This document shows positions 1 through 11,668 of a stretch of DNA of 64,000 bases, piece after piece. Numbering within the stretch: position 1 is the stretch's first letter; the number at the start of each line of letters is the position of its first letter. Location: the NCBI GenBank assembly GCA_944548615.1, contig OX155964.1, forward strand, positions 18,084,653-18,148,652. Direction: 5' to 3'. This DNA is from Micropterix aruncella. Taxonomy: Eukaryota; Arthropoda; Insecta; Lepidoptera; Micropterigidae. A program made the position numbers and the translations under genes. Under the pieces are notes generated by a model. The model was not told the origin of the DNA and did not search any database. It was given only the letters and a program-made list of their open reading frames with translations.

Positions 1-24
1 TCTAAAGTTCTGGACGTCAAGCAA

Positions 25-321
25 TTGTTTATTAAATATGTGATAATATTTTTTCATAAACACAAAGATAGACATGAACAAAGTCAGCAAAACTGCAATA
101 CTCGGATTTCACGGAAACAAAATTTCCTTATTCCTCGAGAAAAAAAACAACATTTCCACAACGACAAGCGTTTTTTCATTGGTCCCAAATTATATAATGA
201 CATAGAGGAAAAATGGAAACACCTAAAGAACAATCAAGAGTTTAAAGACAATATTAATAAATGGTTATTTGAATTAGGGAGGTCTAAATCTGAAAACTTG
301 GTTTGTAAAGCGTATGTATAA
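25..321 (+). pseudogene. LINE ORF2 C-terminal remnant
   Basis: A 98-codon open stretch that looks like the tail of a CR1/Jockey-type non-LTR retrotransposon polyprotein. It has the usual run of an NTR motif, a basic segment, then FFIGPKLYNDIEEKW, which matches the common 'F-GP-xxWN-lP' pattern near the end of these proteins. Nothing upstream in the window carries the reverse transcriptase, so it is a fragment cut by the window edge or 5'-truncated. AT-rich sequence without a recognisable gene follows to about 515. The clade assignment is inference. Confidence 0.55.
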
Positions 322-515
322 CGGTTAATTAAAAAATAATATTGTATATTTATATAAATTAATATGCATATATTAATAGTAAATATAAATTTTTATTTAT
401 ATTATTTCATATTTTTTAGCACTGCTTTTATAATTGTATTTGTATTTATAATTGTATAAGCTATGGAATCATTGGCTGGGGAGCCTGTGCAAAAACGACT
501 ATTTACCCAGCAGAG

Positions 516-826
516 GTGGCACAGAAACTAATTATAAAAATCATCACGCGTAAGCCTTACAGGTACTCATCGGAAAAATTGTTTTTGGAATATGAAGTAT
601 TAGATTTAAGACAGCTTTATTTAAAATTTTGTGTAAATTTTATTCAATTCAAATGCAACAGGACTTTCTCACAACAAATGCATCCAACAAGGCGATCCGT
701 TGCTAAAAAAATAGATATTCCCCGAATGATGACCTCTTTTGGTCAAAGGCATTTTACCGTTTTGGGCCCCAGGACATATAACCTTTTAGAAGATGGAATT
801 AAAACAATTCAGTCTAAAGATTGCTT
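516..826 (+). pseudogene. LINE ORF2 C-terminal remnant, cut by a MITE
   Basis: The frame ends with HPTR, then IDIPR, SFGQRHFTVLGPRTYNLL and a short helix-like tail. This is the conserved end of CR1/Jockey-type LINE polyproteins (TR, PR, T-FG, F--GP--WN-L). The reading frame runs on into the TTAA MITE at 826, so the apparent stop at 926 belongs to the MITE and not to the LINE. It differs in sequence from the fragment at 25-321 and is a separate insertion. Confidence 0.55.
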
Positions 827-1139
827 TAACCCGTTGAGTATGATACGACCAAATCTGGTTCTGAAACAATTATCCGTTGAGTATGATACGACCAGATCTG
901 GTTCCGCGTTTTTTTCACTTCTTTGACGTTCTCATATTTATTCATAATTATCTAATTGTTTTACAAAATGATATTTCAATATTCTATATTCGAAATTTCA
1001 ATGCAATCATTGTGCAGTTGTTCTTTTTATGATTGGTGTAGTAGTTTCGTAGTTATAGTACTTTAAGGTCGATGTCGCCGAAAATCCTGGAAAAGAGACA
1101 GATGCATCCATGAAAATACCCATTTACTCCAAGGGTTAA
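826..1139. mobile_element. piggyBac-type MITE, core family copy 1
   Basis: Flanked by TTAA on both sides (826-829 and 1136-1139) with CCC-type ends. The subterminal motif CGTTGAGTATGATACGACC is present twice at the left end. The body, with TCATATTTATTCATAATTA and the rest of the core, is shared with copies at 11355, 23544, 41553 (inverted), 44576, 50280 and 60834. TTAA duplication and CCC/GGG ends are the signature of the piggyBac superfamily. No transposase is present. Confidence 0.8.
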
Positions 1140-2112
1140 GAAACAGAGCCATATGTGGCTAATAAATGAAGGCCGTGAAAAGAGCCACAAATTATTTGAC
1201 TATCTCGTATGATTTTTATTTTTATTCTTATTTTATTTTTATTTGTTTATTTTACTGAGTAGGTATCTATCTATCTATTTACTATTATTATAATTTCGAT
1301 TTTTATTTATTTACTCGATAATTTTATGATTATAATTTGAAATACTTCTTGATGATATTTTAATTTATTTTTTTAACATGTTTAATTTTTAAGTTTAGTT
1401 GTTAATTTTTTACTTTTTTTGTGTGCACAGGTAAAATATTTCCTGGTACACCTGCCTTAGTACAGGCCTAGGCCTAGTTAGGCGGTGTTGACGCAGTGAC
1501 CAAGATACTGCAGTGTGCTCTATTTTTCGCTACTGGTCCAAACACATTTTTTTTTGTAATGCTGCAGTAAATTATATTTTGTGCTTTACCTTTAATAAAT
1601 AAAAAAATAAATAAAAATTTATATATTTTATTAAATTATAAATATGTTTATACCATATAGCATTTATTATTTATTGAAATCGTATTTACGTATATGTGTA
1701 TTTGCCATATTGTATTACCAACAATGTATTATTCTTACAAATTAAGTATTTTGATTCGTATTTTAGTGTTATTTATTAATTATTATACATTATTCAATCT
1801 TAATTAAGTACATTCATTAATTATAAAAATTAAGTACATTCATTAATTTTTTACGTTAATTAGGTTAATTGTTACATAAGTTGTATTACTTATTTTAATT
1901 ATTTACTCTGACCCGCCTAGATACGGGACAGTTTAGTCCTAGTTAGGTGGGCAAAGAGCATTAGCTGCATTTCGGTGTTCAATTTTTCCGAGTTACTTAT
2001 AAAATTGATAACAATGGGGCTAAATGTACAAAAATTAAATGAATAAAGTATTATACCTTAAAAAACATATATACCTACTATGTAGGATTAAGTTGAATCA
2101 ACCATAACATAA
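1140..2112. other. AT-rich stretch, no gene seen
   Basis: AT-rich sequence with short ATT/TAAT runs. Around 1465-1500 and 1912-1955 there are two related GC-richer patches containing CCTAGTTAGG. They may be part of a retrotransposon 3' UTR, but nothing identifies them. No open frame or RNA gene was recognised. Confidence 0.4.
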
Positions 2113-2610
2113 ATGTATCTCTGGACATCGTTGCTTGATATATGTAAATATGACGAGTTTGCGAATCTAAAACTATATTTGGATACGACTTTTTCATCAT
2201 TGAAAGAATACATAGAATCGGAAATAAGATGTCACTCGCAAAATCTATATAAAAAGTTACGCAACCATTTTCCAGAAGTACCTTCGCAATGGAACTGGGT
2301 TCCCTGAAACCCTTTCATGGACCCTTTCCGCCAACTATTCTTCCAAGCATCTACCTATCTCCGACTAATAGGAATTAAAAGACATATCATGCAACAGCAG
2401 ACCAAGGAGTAGTTTAGCAGAGTAATTGCTAGTTAATTTTGGGGGACCTTAAGGTCGTCTATCGCGTTAGCAAAAGCACAATTAAAAAACACTACCATTT
2501 TGCACCACGTACCGTTGTGAGAGCGGATTTTCGGCAATAACAAATATAAAACCCAAACATCGTCATTGACTACATTGGTCGAAGATGACTAAAAGCAACG
2601 TGATTAAGAT
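2113..2610 (+). pseudogene. hAT transposase C-terminal relic (ZBED/SCAND3-like)
   Basis: An open frame at 2113-2307 reads LYKKLRNHFPEVPSQWNWV and continues, after frame damage, as NPF. At about 2497-2565 another frame reads FCTTYRCESGFSAITNIK. This pattern (a short FP segment, W--NPF, then TYLCE-GFS----IK-K-R) is the conserved end of ZBED/SCAND3/FAM200-type hAT transposases, where it includes the dimerisation region. Frameshifts and stops show that it is dead. About 250 bp downstream, at 2847-2860, the sequence ends in ATTGGGAACCACTG, which read in reverse is a typical hAT terminal inverted repeat (CAGTGGTTCCC). The element probably ends at 2860, inside a U-family repeat. The left end was not found. 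Confidence 0.65.
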
Positions 2611-2860
2611 TAGACTTGCACATTTGCCTTATTAAACAGCATAACATATAATTAATTTAATTAGCATATGTTATTAGATTTATTATTAAATAATAATAAT
2701 AAATATTGGAATAATAATAATTTCATTAATTGAGATTAGGTTTTTAAAGTTAATAAATGACGAGAAAAAATATTTTAATTTATAATTTTGACTGCTGAAG
2801 TACGCGTGTCCGTTTTTTTTTTCAAAGGGGTACTCGGAAAAGACTAATTGGGAACCACTG

Positions 2861-2945
2861 TTCTACGCTCATCCCACGGCTGAAAGAACGATCCCATATC
2901 GTTATATCAGCCTGGGGTGACGGGTTCGCCCGTTGTAATTGACAC
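2861..2945 (-). repeat. U-family repeat, terminal fragment
   Basis: Contains TTCTACGCTCATCCCACGG and GGGTGACGGGTTCGCCCGTT, matching the terminal part of the U-family copies at 20324, 29368, 39146 and 58232. It begins exactly where the hAT end at 2860 stops, so a hAT element seems to have landed inside this copy. Confidence 0.65.
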
Positions 2946-4462
2946 CGCCCTACAGTACTGACCACGCCCGACGCTACTCAACTTCGGTGATCTGGAGGGA
3001 GTCAGTGTTTCAACGCGGCTACGGATTTGCGGCTGAAAAGCGGCTGTTTTTTATCAACAAAATAGATTCTGATGAGTTTTTGCTTGAAAGTAGTGGGTTT
3101 TTCTCTGGAAAATATAAACAAACAATGTATACAAAATTAAAAACTTTTTTGTGGAGAATTTTCTGAAAACTTGATTTTTTAAATATTTATATCGCTAACA
3201 GTCAACGAGATATAACTGAAAAAGTGAATCAGAGCGCCATTTGTACAAGATGGCGGCTCGAGCTCAACACATTGAGTAGGCGACTTTCAGCATGTTTAAG
3301 GCGACATGAGACCTCAGAAAAATATCCGAAATGGGTGGAGATGTGAAGAAATAGGCGGGGTCAATTTTGTAGGGTTTGACTAATAAAAATCCAGCGTTGA
3401 CGAAGCGTCAGGCACAGATTCACACACTAAACGTTCTATCGCAGCGCTAACACAGAATAACCGCCTTTGCGCAGTGGTGGTATAAGGGAGTTAATAGTAA
3501 AACATATTTAGCGAACTCTCAGAGCGCTCTCACGTTTTAATTTATTGTCATTAATTAAGGGCCTAAATAAAAAATGTAAACGCGCGACGCTAGACAATTA
3601 ACCAGTCAATATAATGAAATTAAAATAAGACACACTCACTGCTTACATTGTAGAAGTAATAGCGCTTGAAAATTTTCGAAGTCAGTTTAAAGCCTTTATG
3701 TCTAAGGCAATGGGCAACTTTTTCGAGTCTAAATTGTAAATTGGTTCCTTATCGAAGGATTCGTTTAGAAACTTTTTTTAAATTATTGCTTGTTAATTTT
3801 TTTTTTTAAAAAACAATAAAACTAACGTTTATTAGATACGGTCGTTCCCACCTTAACATTAGTACATTAGTACTAATTTCTCTTTAGATAACCTATTTGA
3901 CAGTTACGCGAGCGACGGGGCTAATAATACAGCCAGGTACTGTATGTAGTAGGTATGTAGATAGTTTCAGAAAGGGCTATAAGTTGAGCGCGCGATGAGC
4001 TATTATAGTCGTCCGGTATGTAAATGGGGCGCGACTATCGACACCATCGCGAGCCCTTATCGCGTTTCGGATCGGACGCCGCAATCGCGACCGTTCCGGG
4101 TCGTTAGCGCGCACGGCTTCGTTACCGAACCCGACTATCCACGCCTGCGACCATCCATGTAGGCATACTACGTCCGGGAGACTGGGGCTAGTTGACTTGC
4201 GGAGTAAGAATTGAAGAGGTGAGGAGAGGATGGATAAATGGACAAATGGACACCAAAAAATATACTTTTCCCCATTGATGAAGGCGTTATGTGGATGTCT
4301 ATCACCAAATTAAAGGACAATAACAATAACGTATTTACCATTGAAAATATACTTATATTAATCTACTACGAAGCCCGCGGCTTCGTTTCGCACAAGGTTT
4401 CGAATCGATTTGTTAATTAAAGTAGGGTTGCGTTTATTGGCCTTTTTAGACGCTACATTTAG
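2946..4462. other. No gene recognised; GC-richer patch
   Basis: No convincing coding region. Around 3900-4200 the sequence is unusually GC- and CpG-rich for this window (for example CGCGAGCGACGGGG and TCGCGACCGTTCC). The open frames here are short and resemble nothing known to me. The patch could be a decayed element end or an old CpG-rich promoter; there is no further support for either. Confidence 0.3.
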
Positions 4463-4470
4463 ATACATAG

Positions 4471-4960
4471 CAGTGTTGGGTCAATCGATTAAATATTTCA
4501 ATCGACTAATCAATCACGTTTGATTTAGTCGCGACTAAAGTTAATCACGATTGATTTAGTCGCGACTAACGTTAATCACGATTGAAGTAATCGCGATTAA
4601 ATCTTAAATCAATTAGCCGTTAATCGTCAATCGTCAATCGTTGCTCTTTAGATACACCTGATAATTCATTCTCGTCGGTCGGTCGCGGCCGCGGTCGCGT
4701 TCGCAGTCGTGTTAGCGGTCGCTTTTGCAGTCGCAGTTACGTTTGCGGTCGCGGTCGCACCGACCGACTAAAAAACGCAAAACTGAAATTGCAGACCGCT
4801 GTCGAGAATATCAATCGCAGACGTTTAATCGTCAATCGTGACTGACGATTGAAACTAATCAATCGTTGGTCGCCGATTAACGATTAAACGAATCAATCGT
4901 TAGTCGTCAATAACGTATTCAATCGTCAATAGTTAGTCGACTAAATTTTGCCCAACACTG
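4471..4960. mobile_element. hAT-type MITE
   Basis: Ends are CAGTGTTGGG and CCCAACACTG, flanked by an 8-bp duplication (ATACATAG at 4463-4470, ATATATAG at 4961-4968, one mismatch). CAG ends and an 8-bp duplication are typical of hAT elements. The interior is packed with imperfect copies of AATCGATTGA-like and AGTCGCGACTAA-like words in both orientations. It has no coding capacity. Confidence 0.85.
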
Positions 4961-4968
4961 ATATATAG

Positions 4969-5639
4969 TGCAACACGTCCCCCCTCAGATGCACGCTACC
5001 TATATCGTAGACGTACGCGTCTTGTTTTTCGCCACCCGCGCCGCCTTCCGCTGAACGCTGACCTTGCTGGGACAGTAGCCGCCGCTGCCGCCGCCGCCGC
5101 CGCCTGCTAGGTATTTCGGGTGCTTTCACGCGTTACTAATTTCATGATTAAAACTATACTGGCTAATTTTATATCTATTTAACACCCGTGATAATGGATT
5201 AATTTATATTGATGAGGATTCTTATTTTATTGCTAATGTCTTTAACAAACACTGCCTAATTATTTTTCTCGTTTTTTTAGACATAAAAGCAGTTATTGTA
5301 GCTTAAATATAAAAGTTGGATATATGCTGTCGCTGACTTTTTATAGATCTCTCTGAGGCCGATGTTTTTGTTGTATATTGTTTTCACGTATATGAAACCA
5401 TTTCGTCAGCACGCGCTGATAAAGCAACTCACCGGATTATTTTCTCCGACTTGATTTACAAATATCATGAATTCGTATTGAAAACCAATATTTATCACAA
5501 TAAAATATAGCCTATAGTACTAATCGATAATGGAGCTTTCCATTAGTGTAAGAATTTTTGAAATCGGATGAGTAGTTTCGGAATTTACCCCCTACATACA
5601 AACAACTTACAAACATTACTTCTTTATAATAATATCAGT
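4969..5639. other. No gene; GCC-rich tract and repeat-like end
   Basis: A GCC/GCT trinucleotide run lies at about 5080-5105 and opens spurious Arg-rich frames on the minus strand. At about 5530-5600 there is a sequence ending ATTTACCCCCTACATACAAA, followed by TTCTTTATAATAATAT. This looks like the end of a dispersed insect repeat, but I cannot assign a class. Confidence 0.3.
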
Positions 5640-5790
5640 AAGACTATATTAATATAGGCTATGGACTATAGACTATATTAATATTAGACTACTAGACTAT
5701 ACACTATATTAGTCTAGACTACTAGACTATTGACTATAATAATAGACTATAAGACTATATTATAGACTACTATAACTAACCCCAATTGAG
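5640..5790. repeat. Degenerate TAGACTATA minisatellite
   Basis: Tandem imperfect units of AGACTATATTA / AGACTACT type, including TAGACTACTAGACTATA, through about 150 bp. No coding frame. Confidence 0.7.
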
Positions 5791-5997
5791 CCGTTTCGTA
5801 GTTTGACGTTCGGAATCTTCTTAAATATGGCCAATTACACAAAAACCCCAAGGTTAATTACTTATTTAAAATATATTACTTGCAGGGAAGATCCATAAAA
5901 GATAGTATATTAGGATGTACGGTCACTGGATACACCATGTTGGTCAGCTGACCTTAGCATTGTACATACGTCAGTAAACAGAGCGGCATGAGACACA

Positions 5998-6231
5998 TTA
6001 CGGAGGTATGTCAAGTATGTCCCAGTATTTCCCCTCCATATACTGTTGACAATCTCGAGCAATCTTAGGAATATATAGTTTATACACAGAGCGTATGTAC
6101 TGTATCGTTTCGGTTATTTTGCGACGGTTTTCGTTTGAACAGTTATTAAAAATCTTGACAAAGGTCTTTCCATCGGTATATGATTTACATCTATTAGAAA
6201 AGTGAGCCCAAAAAGCCCATTCTCTTTTCAT
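5998..6231 (-). pseudogene. Unassigned 77-codon frame, probably from a mobile element
   Basis: Reads MKREWAFWAHFSNRC near the start, followed by a lysine/asparagine-rich helix-like region. I do not recognise a family. A similar stretch, KENASFWAHSP, is encoded near 16680-16716 inside a transposon, which suggests a shared repeat rather than a host gene. No splice context or promoter supports it. Confidence 0.2.
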
Positions 6232-6302
6232 ATGGCTAGCTTAACTATGTATGTTTTTTTTGTTTATTCAGAGAAAAAAATACATTTTTTTAAATATTAA
6301 AA

Positions 6303-6336
6303 TCTCGCCAAACTGGTATACAGTTTGTTGGCGAGA
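6303..6336. repeat. Imperfect 34-bp palindrome
   Basis: TCTCGCCAA at the left and TTGGCGAGA at the right are perfect inverted arms. Inside them ACTG and CAGT also pair around GTATA. Isolated in AT-rich DNA, function unknown. Confidence 0.6.
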
Positions 6337-6339
6337 CAA

Positions 6340-8381
6340 ACTCTTATTTTTCTAGTCTTACACTTCTGATTTTGTGATACAAAAAGATTAATATAAAAAA
6401 CAATGCACAGCAGTATTACTACTGGTCTTACTACAGGCTTAAATTAGGCCAGTATTACTACGAGCTTAAATTATAGAAACGTATAACAAATTTACTTATG
6501 ACCTTGTGTGTGACTTAGTGACCTATGAATGATATGAAGAATAAAGGAAAAATATATTTTTTTAATGGTCGCTAAAAACCAAACCTATTATTACTAAAAG
6601 TGAAAATATTGGCAAATTTCTATTATCCCATATGCTCATTTGGGGCCATTCAAAAACTATCAAAGTTGACATTGCAAATAAAAATCACAACAAGCACAAC
6701 GAAAACCACATGTTATATTCTGTTTATGGAAAAAGTTTTCATGACTTTATTCGAACTTTTTATATTAATATGTTAAATAAAGTCTACTTTTTAGTATTCA
6801 GTAATAAGGATAATTTTAGTGTAGGTAGCAGTTTAGAGTTGAGATAATGTATAGTAGCATAGGAGTTATAGAAATAAAATGAAAGGTTACGAAGAAATAC
6901 GATTAATGTCCATTTTTTTTAATTATAGTTTTTTCTGAGGTATAAATGTAAGTAAAATGTGTGTTTTGTAAAAAAACAAATAAATTTGGTTTAAATACTA
7001 AATACATTGTATATCCACACTCAAACAAACCCATGCCTAAAAGGTCATATTTTAGGTTAGTAAATTTTAAAAATCAAATTAACCAAAATTAAAAAAAGTT
7101 GACATTGATCATATTTCCTAATTAAAAACTCAACCTGTATAAAGTATAATATAGTTGTAACGCCTAATCGAATGTATAGTATCAAAATGAGTCGACTACG
7201 TAGTGACAACTACCAATTGGTTTTATGGATTAAATAACATGTCAGTTAACTTCCTTAACATTCATAATAAAAAAAGTATAAAAATCCAAATCTGACAGTT
7301 GAGTCAAATAGGCCCCAGTCCCCCTAGGGAAATATGTAAGAGTCCTTTCACATAGCTCTAATATCGCCCTGCAGTGAAAATGCCAGTGTGGAGAATCAAT
7401 GTATCGCACAACCTCGCTCTGATGATTGACGTTCGATGGTCTCCAAATATTTACAACAAGCTTACACCCAAAACGAATGAAAATTCATATAGAACAAAAC
7501 ATTCTGACAAAGAGATATCAATGAATAACGTTGTCCCTTTCTAATTCGAAAATGAGCCTCCTGGCATGCCATAGAGGGCAATATGATGATACTTAGAGTG
7601 TTATAGCTAATTTAAATGGTGTTGTTTTTAGATTACTAGAGGTTGAATCACCAATGCACCTTTCTAATCTAGAGAGGCATTTTGTACGATTGGTTTATTG
7701 CAAATAGTAAGATTAACTTTTTGTTAGAATATTGTTTGTAATGTTGGAGTCAATTGAAGCAGTTCGAAGTGTCAATATTGAAAATGTTTAGTCTCCCCAA
7801 GATATTTTTGCGTATTACTTATTTTCAAGAGATTATTTTCATGAAAAACTAAGTTAAAAACAATTTCCAACTTATTTTCATTCAGGCTTTTGTTACTGAG
7901 ATTTTTATCAAACCCTAAATCATAAAAATGTGTACCTACCTACATTATTTACGACTCAGTCTTTTAAGTAGAATGTTTTACCTTTGAAAAAAACTTTTTT
8001 TTGTTACCCACATGAATACACAGCCCTTAAAAGAAAATATTTTAGTTTCCAAACACTTTTAATAAGGAAACCCCAATAGTCAGATGCCTAAAGAATTAAT
8101 TTTCAGTCAAAATAAAAACTGCAAGTAACTTTTGATATTATTCATATCTTAACCTACAGGGATAAAAATACAATCAACACATTGTAAAAGTAGTCACTTT
8201 ATTCAACAAAACTTTAGATACATCAATAATTGATATTATTAAACGTCTTTATAGACTTAACAGAGTACATTAATTAAATTAAGTAACAATAATTAAATAT
8301 TACAAATTATTCCAGAACTGTGTAGACAATCAAACGACTTATCAGATAAGATATGAAAAAATATCAAAAATTACATTACTC
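6340..8381. other. AT-rich, no gene recognised
   Basis: Only short frames with no recognisable content. AAACTCAACCTGTAT near 7128 recurs near 15090 and may be part of a decayed transposon. No RNA gene, array or clean terminal repeat was seen. Confidence 0.35.
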
Positions 8382-8802
8382 CTAAACGGGCCACACTGTT
8401 ACGGCAATATTAGCAACTATGGCCCGGCCATCACCGCAACAGTTTATTGCAACATTTGGCTGGAAAATATATAGCCCGCTCAGCATTATTTCTGGCCATC
8501 ATTTTGACTCGTAAACGGGCTACACAATCGGGCAACAATGGCTGACGAAATCATACCTGTCGCAGCGATTTATATTGTTTTAAATGGAAATTTAAAACGA
8601 CAAAAAAGACTAGGATGTGGATTCGACCTGACTGCAATAAGCGAGATACTTAAGATATCTTAGCCTGAATATTTACTGAATATTTTTAGCCTTCTCGCAT
8701 ATCGCACTTTACGTATATCGCACAATATGGCTGGTATTGCTAGCAATGTTGCCGGGCAATGTAGTGCAGCCATATATTGCAGCGAAAATGTGGCCCGTTT
8801 AG
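8382..8802. mobile_element. MITE with CTAAACGGGCCACA ends, class unknown
   Basis: The left end reads CTAAACGGGCCACA and the right end is its complement with one or two changes (TGTGGCCCGTTTAG). The next bases also pair (CGGCAATAT against ATATTGCAGC). The interior repeats GGCCCGG and GGGCTACA words. I see no clear target duplication, so the superfamily is open. About 420 bp, non-coding. Confidence 0.7.
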
Positions 8803-9041
8803 AAGCCCCATTACAAATACACAATACCTCTCACTATTTATATTATTTTTTAACAATAGCAGGTACTATAAATTAGGTACTGTATTAAGAATTAATGTGG
8901 GAGATGTAACGGCTGCTTCAAGCCGATTAATAGTCAAAGCAATATCAGTTTAAGATGTTGAGTACTAAATCCGATAAAAGGCGACTTTGTAGACTTGTCT
9001 GGTGTATATTACTTGAAAGTTTTATTAGTGCATCCAGGGGG

Positions 9042-9460
9042 CAGTGATGCATGCGATACGATACCGATATATCGGCGATACTTTGAATTTGCCGATATAT
9101 CGGTATCGGCGATATTTTAACAACCGTTACAACTATGCTTTTTAAAATTTCTCACTTCAAAAAAGTGGTATAATTTTTGACGGATACATAATTTAGGAAT
9201 GCTCTGTTTCTTAAACAAAAACCTAATAAATGTTAATTTTGATTACTAAAATATTTTAGGTACTACATTTTTCTACTATTTAAATTTTAACGACTACAAT
9301 TTCAGTTACTAATAAAAAATAAAACATGGTTTTTCACTTATTTAACTTTTTTTTTCGAATTTTGTAAGTGTATCGGTGTTGGTATCGGCATCGCCGATAT
9401 TTTCATACGTGTATCGGTATCGGTTTCGTATCGGCAAAAAGGTGTATCGATGCATCCCTG
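9042..9460. mobile_element. hAT-type MITE
   Basis: Ends CAGTGATGCATGCGATAC and, in reverse, CAGGGATGCATCGATAC, inside a perfect 8-bp target duplication CCAGGGGG (9034-9041 and 9461-9468). Several CGATATATCGG / TATCGGTATCGG palindromic words lie just inside each end. Non-autonomous, no coding frame. Confidence 0.9.
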
Positions 9461-9881
9461 CCAGGGGGGTTAAGCAGCAACTGCTACTAACAAGGAACTG
9501 ATACTCCCAGGAAACCTTGGTGTTTTGGAATGTTTATAGTGAAGACCTTGTGTACAGGCGCCTGTATATTTTTACGATCTTTAAGTGGAAACTTTTAACT
9601 GGCATTTTAGTCTATAAATAAAATTCTGATATTTCTCCTGTAATAGCTGTAAGTTTCCTTAATAATAATAATTTAAAAAAATAAAATAAAATAAAATAAT
9701 AATAATACTTCGGTGTTGTATAGTGAAGACCTCATATGTCGAAATAATAAAAATTTTAAGCAGACAATCAAAATGCTTTTCTCCCTAAATTCATAATGCT
9801 ACAAAACGTTTTATAACGGCCAAACCTTTTTTGTGTAAAAATACAGAATATAAATTATAATACGTATGAAACCTCAGAGAC

Positions 9882-10134
9882 ACGACCCGGTGGCATAGTG
9901 GTTAGGTCGCCTCATCTTACATTGTAAGGTCCCAGGTTCGATTCCCCGCTGGATCACCATTTTCAGTCGTCGATCAGTCGATCGAATGCAATAACAAGGC
10001 ACACACATACACACATGTTAAACGCACGCATACATATAAACACGTCATAGTAGGGTTGGTTGTAAAAGATTGTCATATGACAATAAACCTGCCCATTGCG
10101 AAATTTCACAATAGAGGGTAGAAACAAACAAACA
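9882..10134 (+). mobile_element. tRNA-derived SINE
   Basis: The head contains a Pol III A box (TGGCATAGTGG) and B box (GGTTCGATTCC) at tRNA-like spacing. It is followed by a body shared with the copy at 31376 (CAATAACAAG, ACACACATGTTA, GTAGGGTTGGTTGTAA, ATTGTCATATGACAATAAA) and a tail of AAACAAACAAAC. The order tRNA head, unrelated body, simple tail defines a SINE2. The A and B boxes predict Pol III transcription. Confidence 0.85.
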
Positions 10135-10180
10135 TTTTCGTCAATAAAAATAATAAAACATAATAATAATATAATAAAAC

Positions 10181-10355
10181 ATCTATGGCTTTGAAGGGTA
10201 AGGTGACGCTCACATGTGGCAAGACAGCTGTCCTAAACCTACCACAGCCGGTCGTTAGTCCGGAATCCACCCTTCACCTCCCAGAAGTGTAATAATTATA
10301 TATGATGGGCCCGATTTTTGGTCGGTGAATTCCATGGCAGCTCCGTTTGTATTTT
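10181..10355 (+). mobile_element. 3' UTR fragment of retrotransposon B
   Basis: From CTATGGCTTTGAAGGG to TCCGTTTGTATTT it matches the 3' end of the B element at 54239-54433 (ACATGTGGCAAGACAGCTGT, GGTGAATTCCATGGCAGC). No coding part remains, so this is an extreme 5' truncation, as target-primed reverse transcription often leaves. Confidence 0.8.
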
Positions 10356-10899
10356 ATTTTTATGCAATTTCAATTAGTGTTAGCACAAGAAAGATATGGA
10401 AACTCCAAAATTTTGTTTCGATATCGATAGCTCCTATGTCCGAAAAATACTATTGAACTAATTCATACAACTTTAAGAATTTACTAATAAAATACTCATA
10501 TGTACAATTTTTTTGTTTTTTTTTTTTACCAAATGGAGAAATAACAGTGGGATTGCTGTCATATGTAGTTTTCATTCTGCCTCTAGATTGTGCTAAAATA
10601 TGATTATATTTATTTTGTTACACTGGCGCCCAACTTATTATTATTATTATATTATACTAGCATCCTAAAGCTGATACTTGGGGTGCCAGCGCGAAAATAG
10701 TGTGAGTTTTGTAAAGCCCTGCTGACTACCCCAGCATTCTATGGCCAAAATATTGTCTTATCTAAAAGTATCAGCTTTTACAAAACTATTGCACTTTTTT
10801 ATCGCTGCCTCTTAGACTATGATGCGTTTATATCATGTGCACTTGTTTTTAAACATGTGACTGTTTTGCACTAAGAAAAATGTTTAGTTTGTTTAAAGC
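10356..10899. other. No gene recognised
   Basis: AT-rich with an ATT repeat near 10640-10655. CTGGCGCCCAAC near 10622 resembles an LTR-retrotransposon primer-binding site, but no LTR pair was found, so it is not called. Confidence 0.3.
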
Positions 10900-11047
10900 T
10901 ATTGATAGAGTTAGCTGTTATCACTTCCTCTGACAATGCATTCCAAGGATCCACTTAACGATTTGTCAAAAAATGTTTCCTGGGGTTCAACGCTGCAATT
11001 GCCTTATTCAACTTCAACAAGTGTCCACGCAGTGTTGCTTGTTGGTG

Positions 11048-11303
11048 TTAACCCTTCAGGCCTCGGCCCCTCATCCGATTGACAAGTTGATGTCCCAAAA
11101 ATTTTTAGTAAAAATTAGTAAAAAAAAATGAATTATGACACTGTCTCACCAAAACATTAATTACTGCCAAACCACTGTACCCATAATTAAAATAAAACAT
11201 ATTAACATAATAAAATAAAACAAATTAATTTTAAATAAAATTAAAACGGGGCCGTGACGCTGAATCGTGTTTTGGCCGTTATCGGCCAATCGGGTTCTCG
11301 AGG
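11048..11303. mobile_element. piggyBac-type MITE, CAGGCCTCGGCCCC family, copy 1
   Basis: Left TTAA at 11048-11051, then CCCTTCAGGCCTCGGCCCC. The body is shared with copies at 25348 and 63350 (GACAAGTTGATGTCCCAAAA, GACACTGTCTCACC, AACGGGGCCGT). The right end is decayed (ATCGGCCAATCGGGTTCT), and its TTAA is no longer exact. It lies inside a LINE relic. Confidence 0.75.
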
Positions 11304-11354
11304 TTGGGCACACTGTAATAGTTTCTATTAGATCTCCTCGCTACCTACATTCCT

Positions 11355-11668
11355 TTAACCCCTTGAGTATGATACGACCAAATCTGGTTCTGAAACAATT
11401 ATCCGTTGAGTATGATACGACCAGATCTGGTTCCGCGTTTTTTTCACTTCTTTGACGTTCTCATATTTATTCATAATTATCTAATTGTTTTACAAAATGA
11501 TATTTCAATATTCTATATTCGAAATTTCAATGCAATCATTGTGCAGTTGTTCTTTTTATGATTGGTGTAGTAGTTTCGTAGTTATAGTACTTTAAGGTCG
11601 ATGTCGCCGAAAATCCTGCAAAAGAGACAGATGCATCCATGAAAATACCCATTTACTCCAAGGGTTAA
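11355..11668. mobile_element. piggyBac-type MITE, core family copy 2
   Basis: TTAA at 11355-11358 and 11665-11668. Nearly identical to the copy at 826-1139 over its whole length, including the doubled GAGTATGATACGACC motif. It interrupts the LINE relic between the KLV and GDLIE motifs. The high similarity to copy 1 suggests recent or shared mobilisation. Confidence 0.85.

Noticed and set aside
4941..5129. Arg-rich minus-strand protein
   Set aside because: Produced by a GCC/GCT trinucleotide run, no homology or gene structure.
10620..10640. LTR-retrotransposon primer-binding site (CTGGCGCCCAAC)
   Set aside because: No paired LTRs, polypurine tract or gag/pol sequence was seen nearby.
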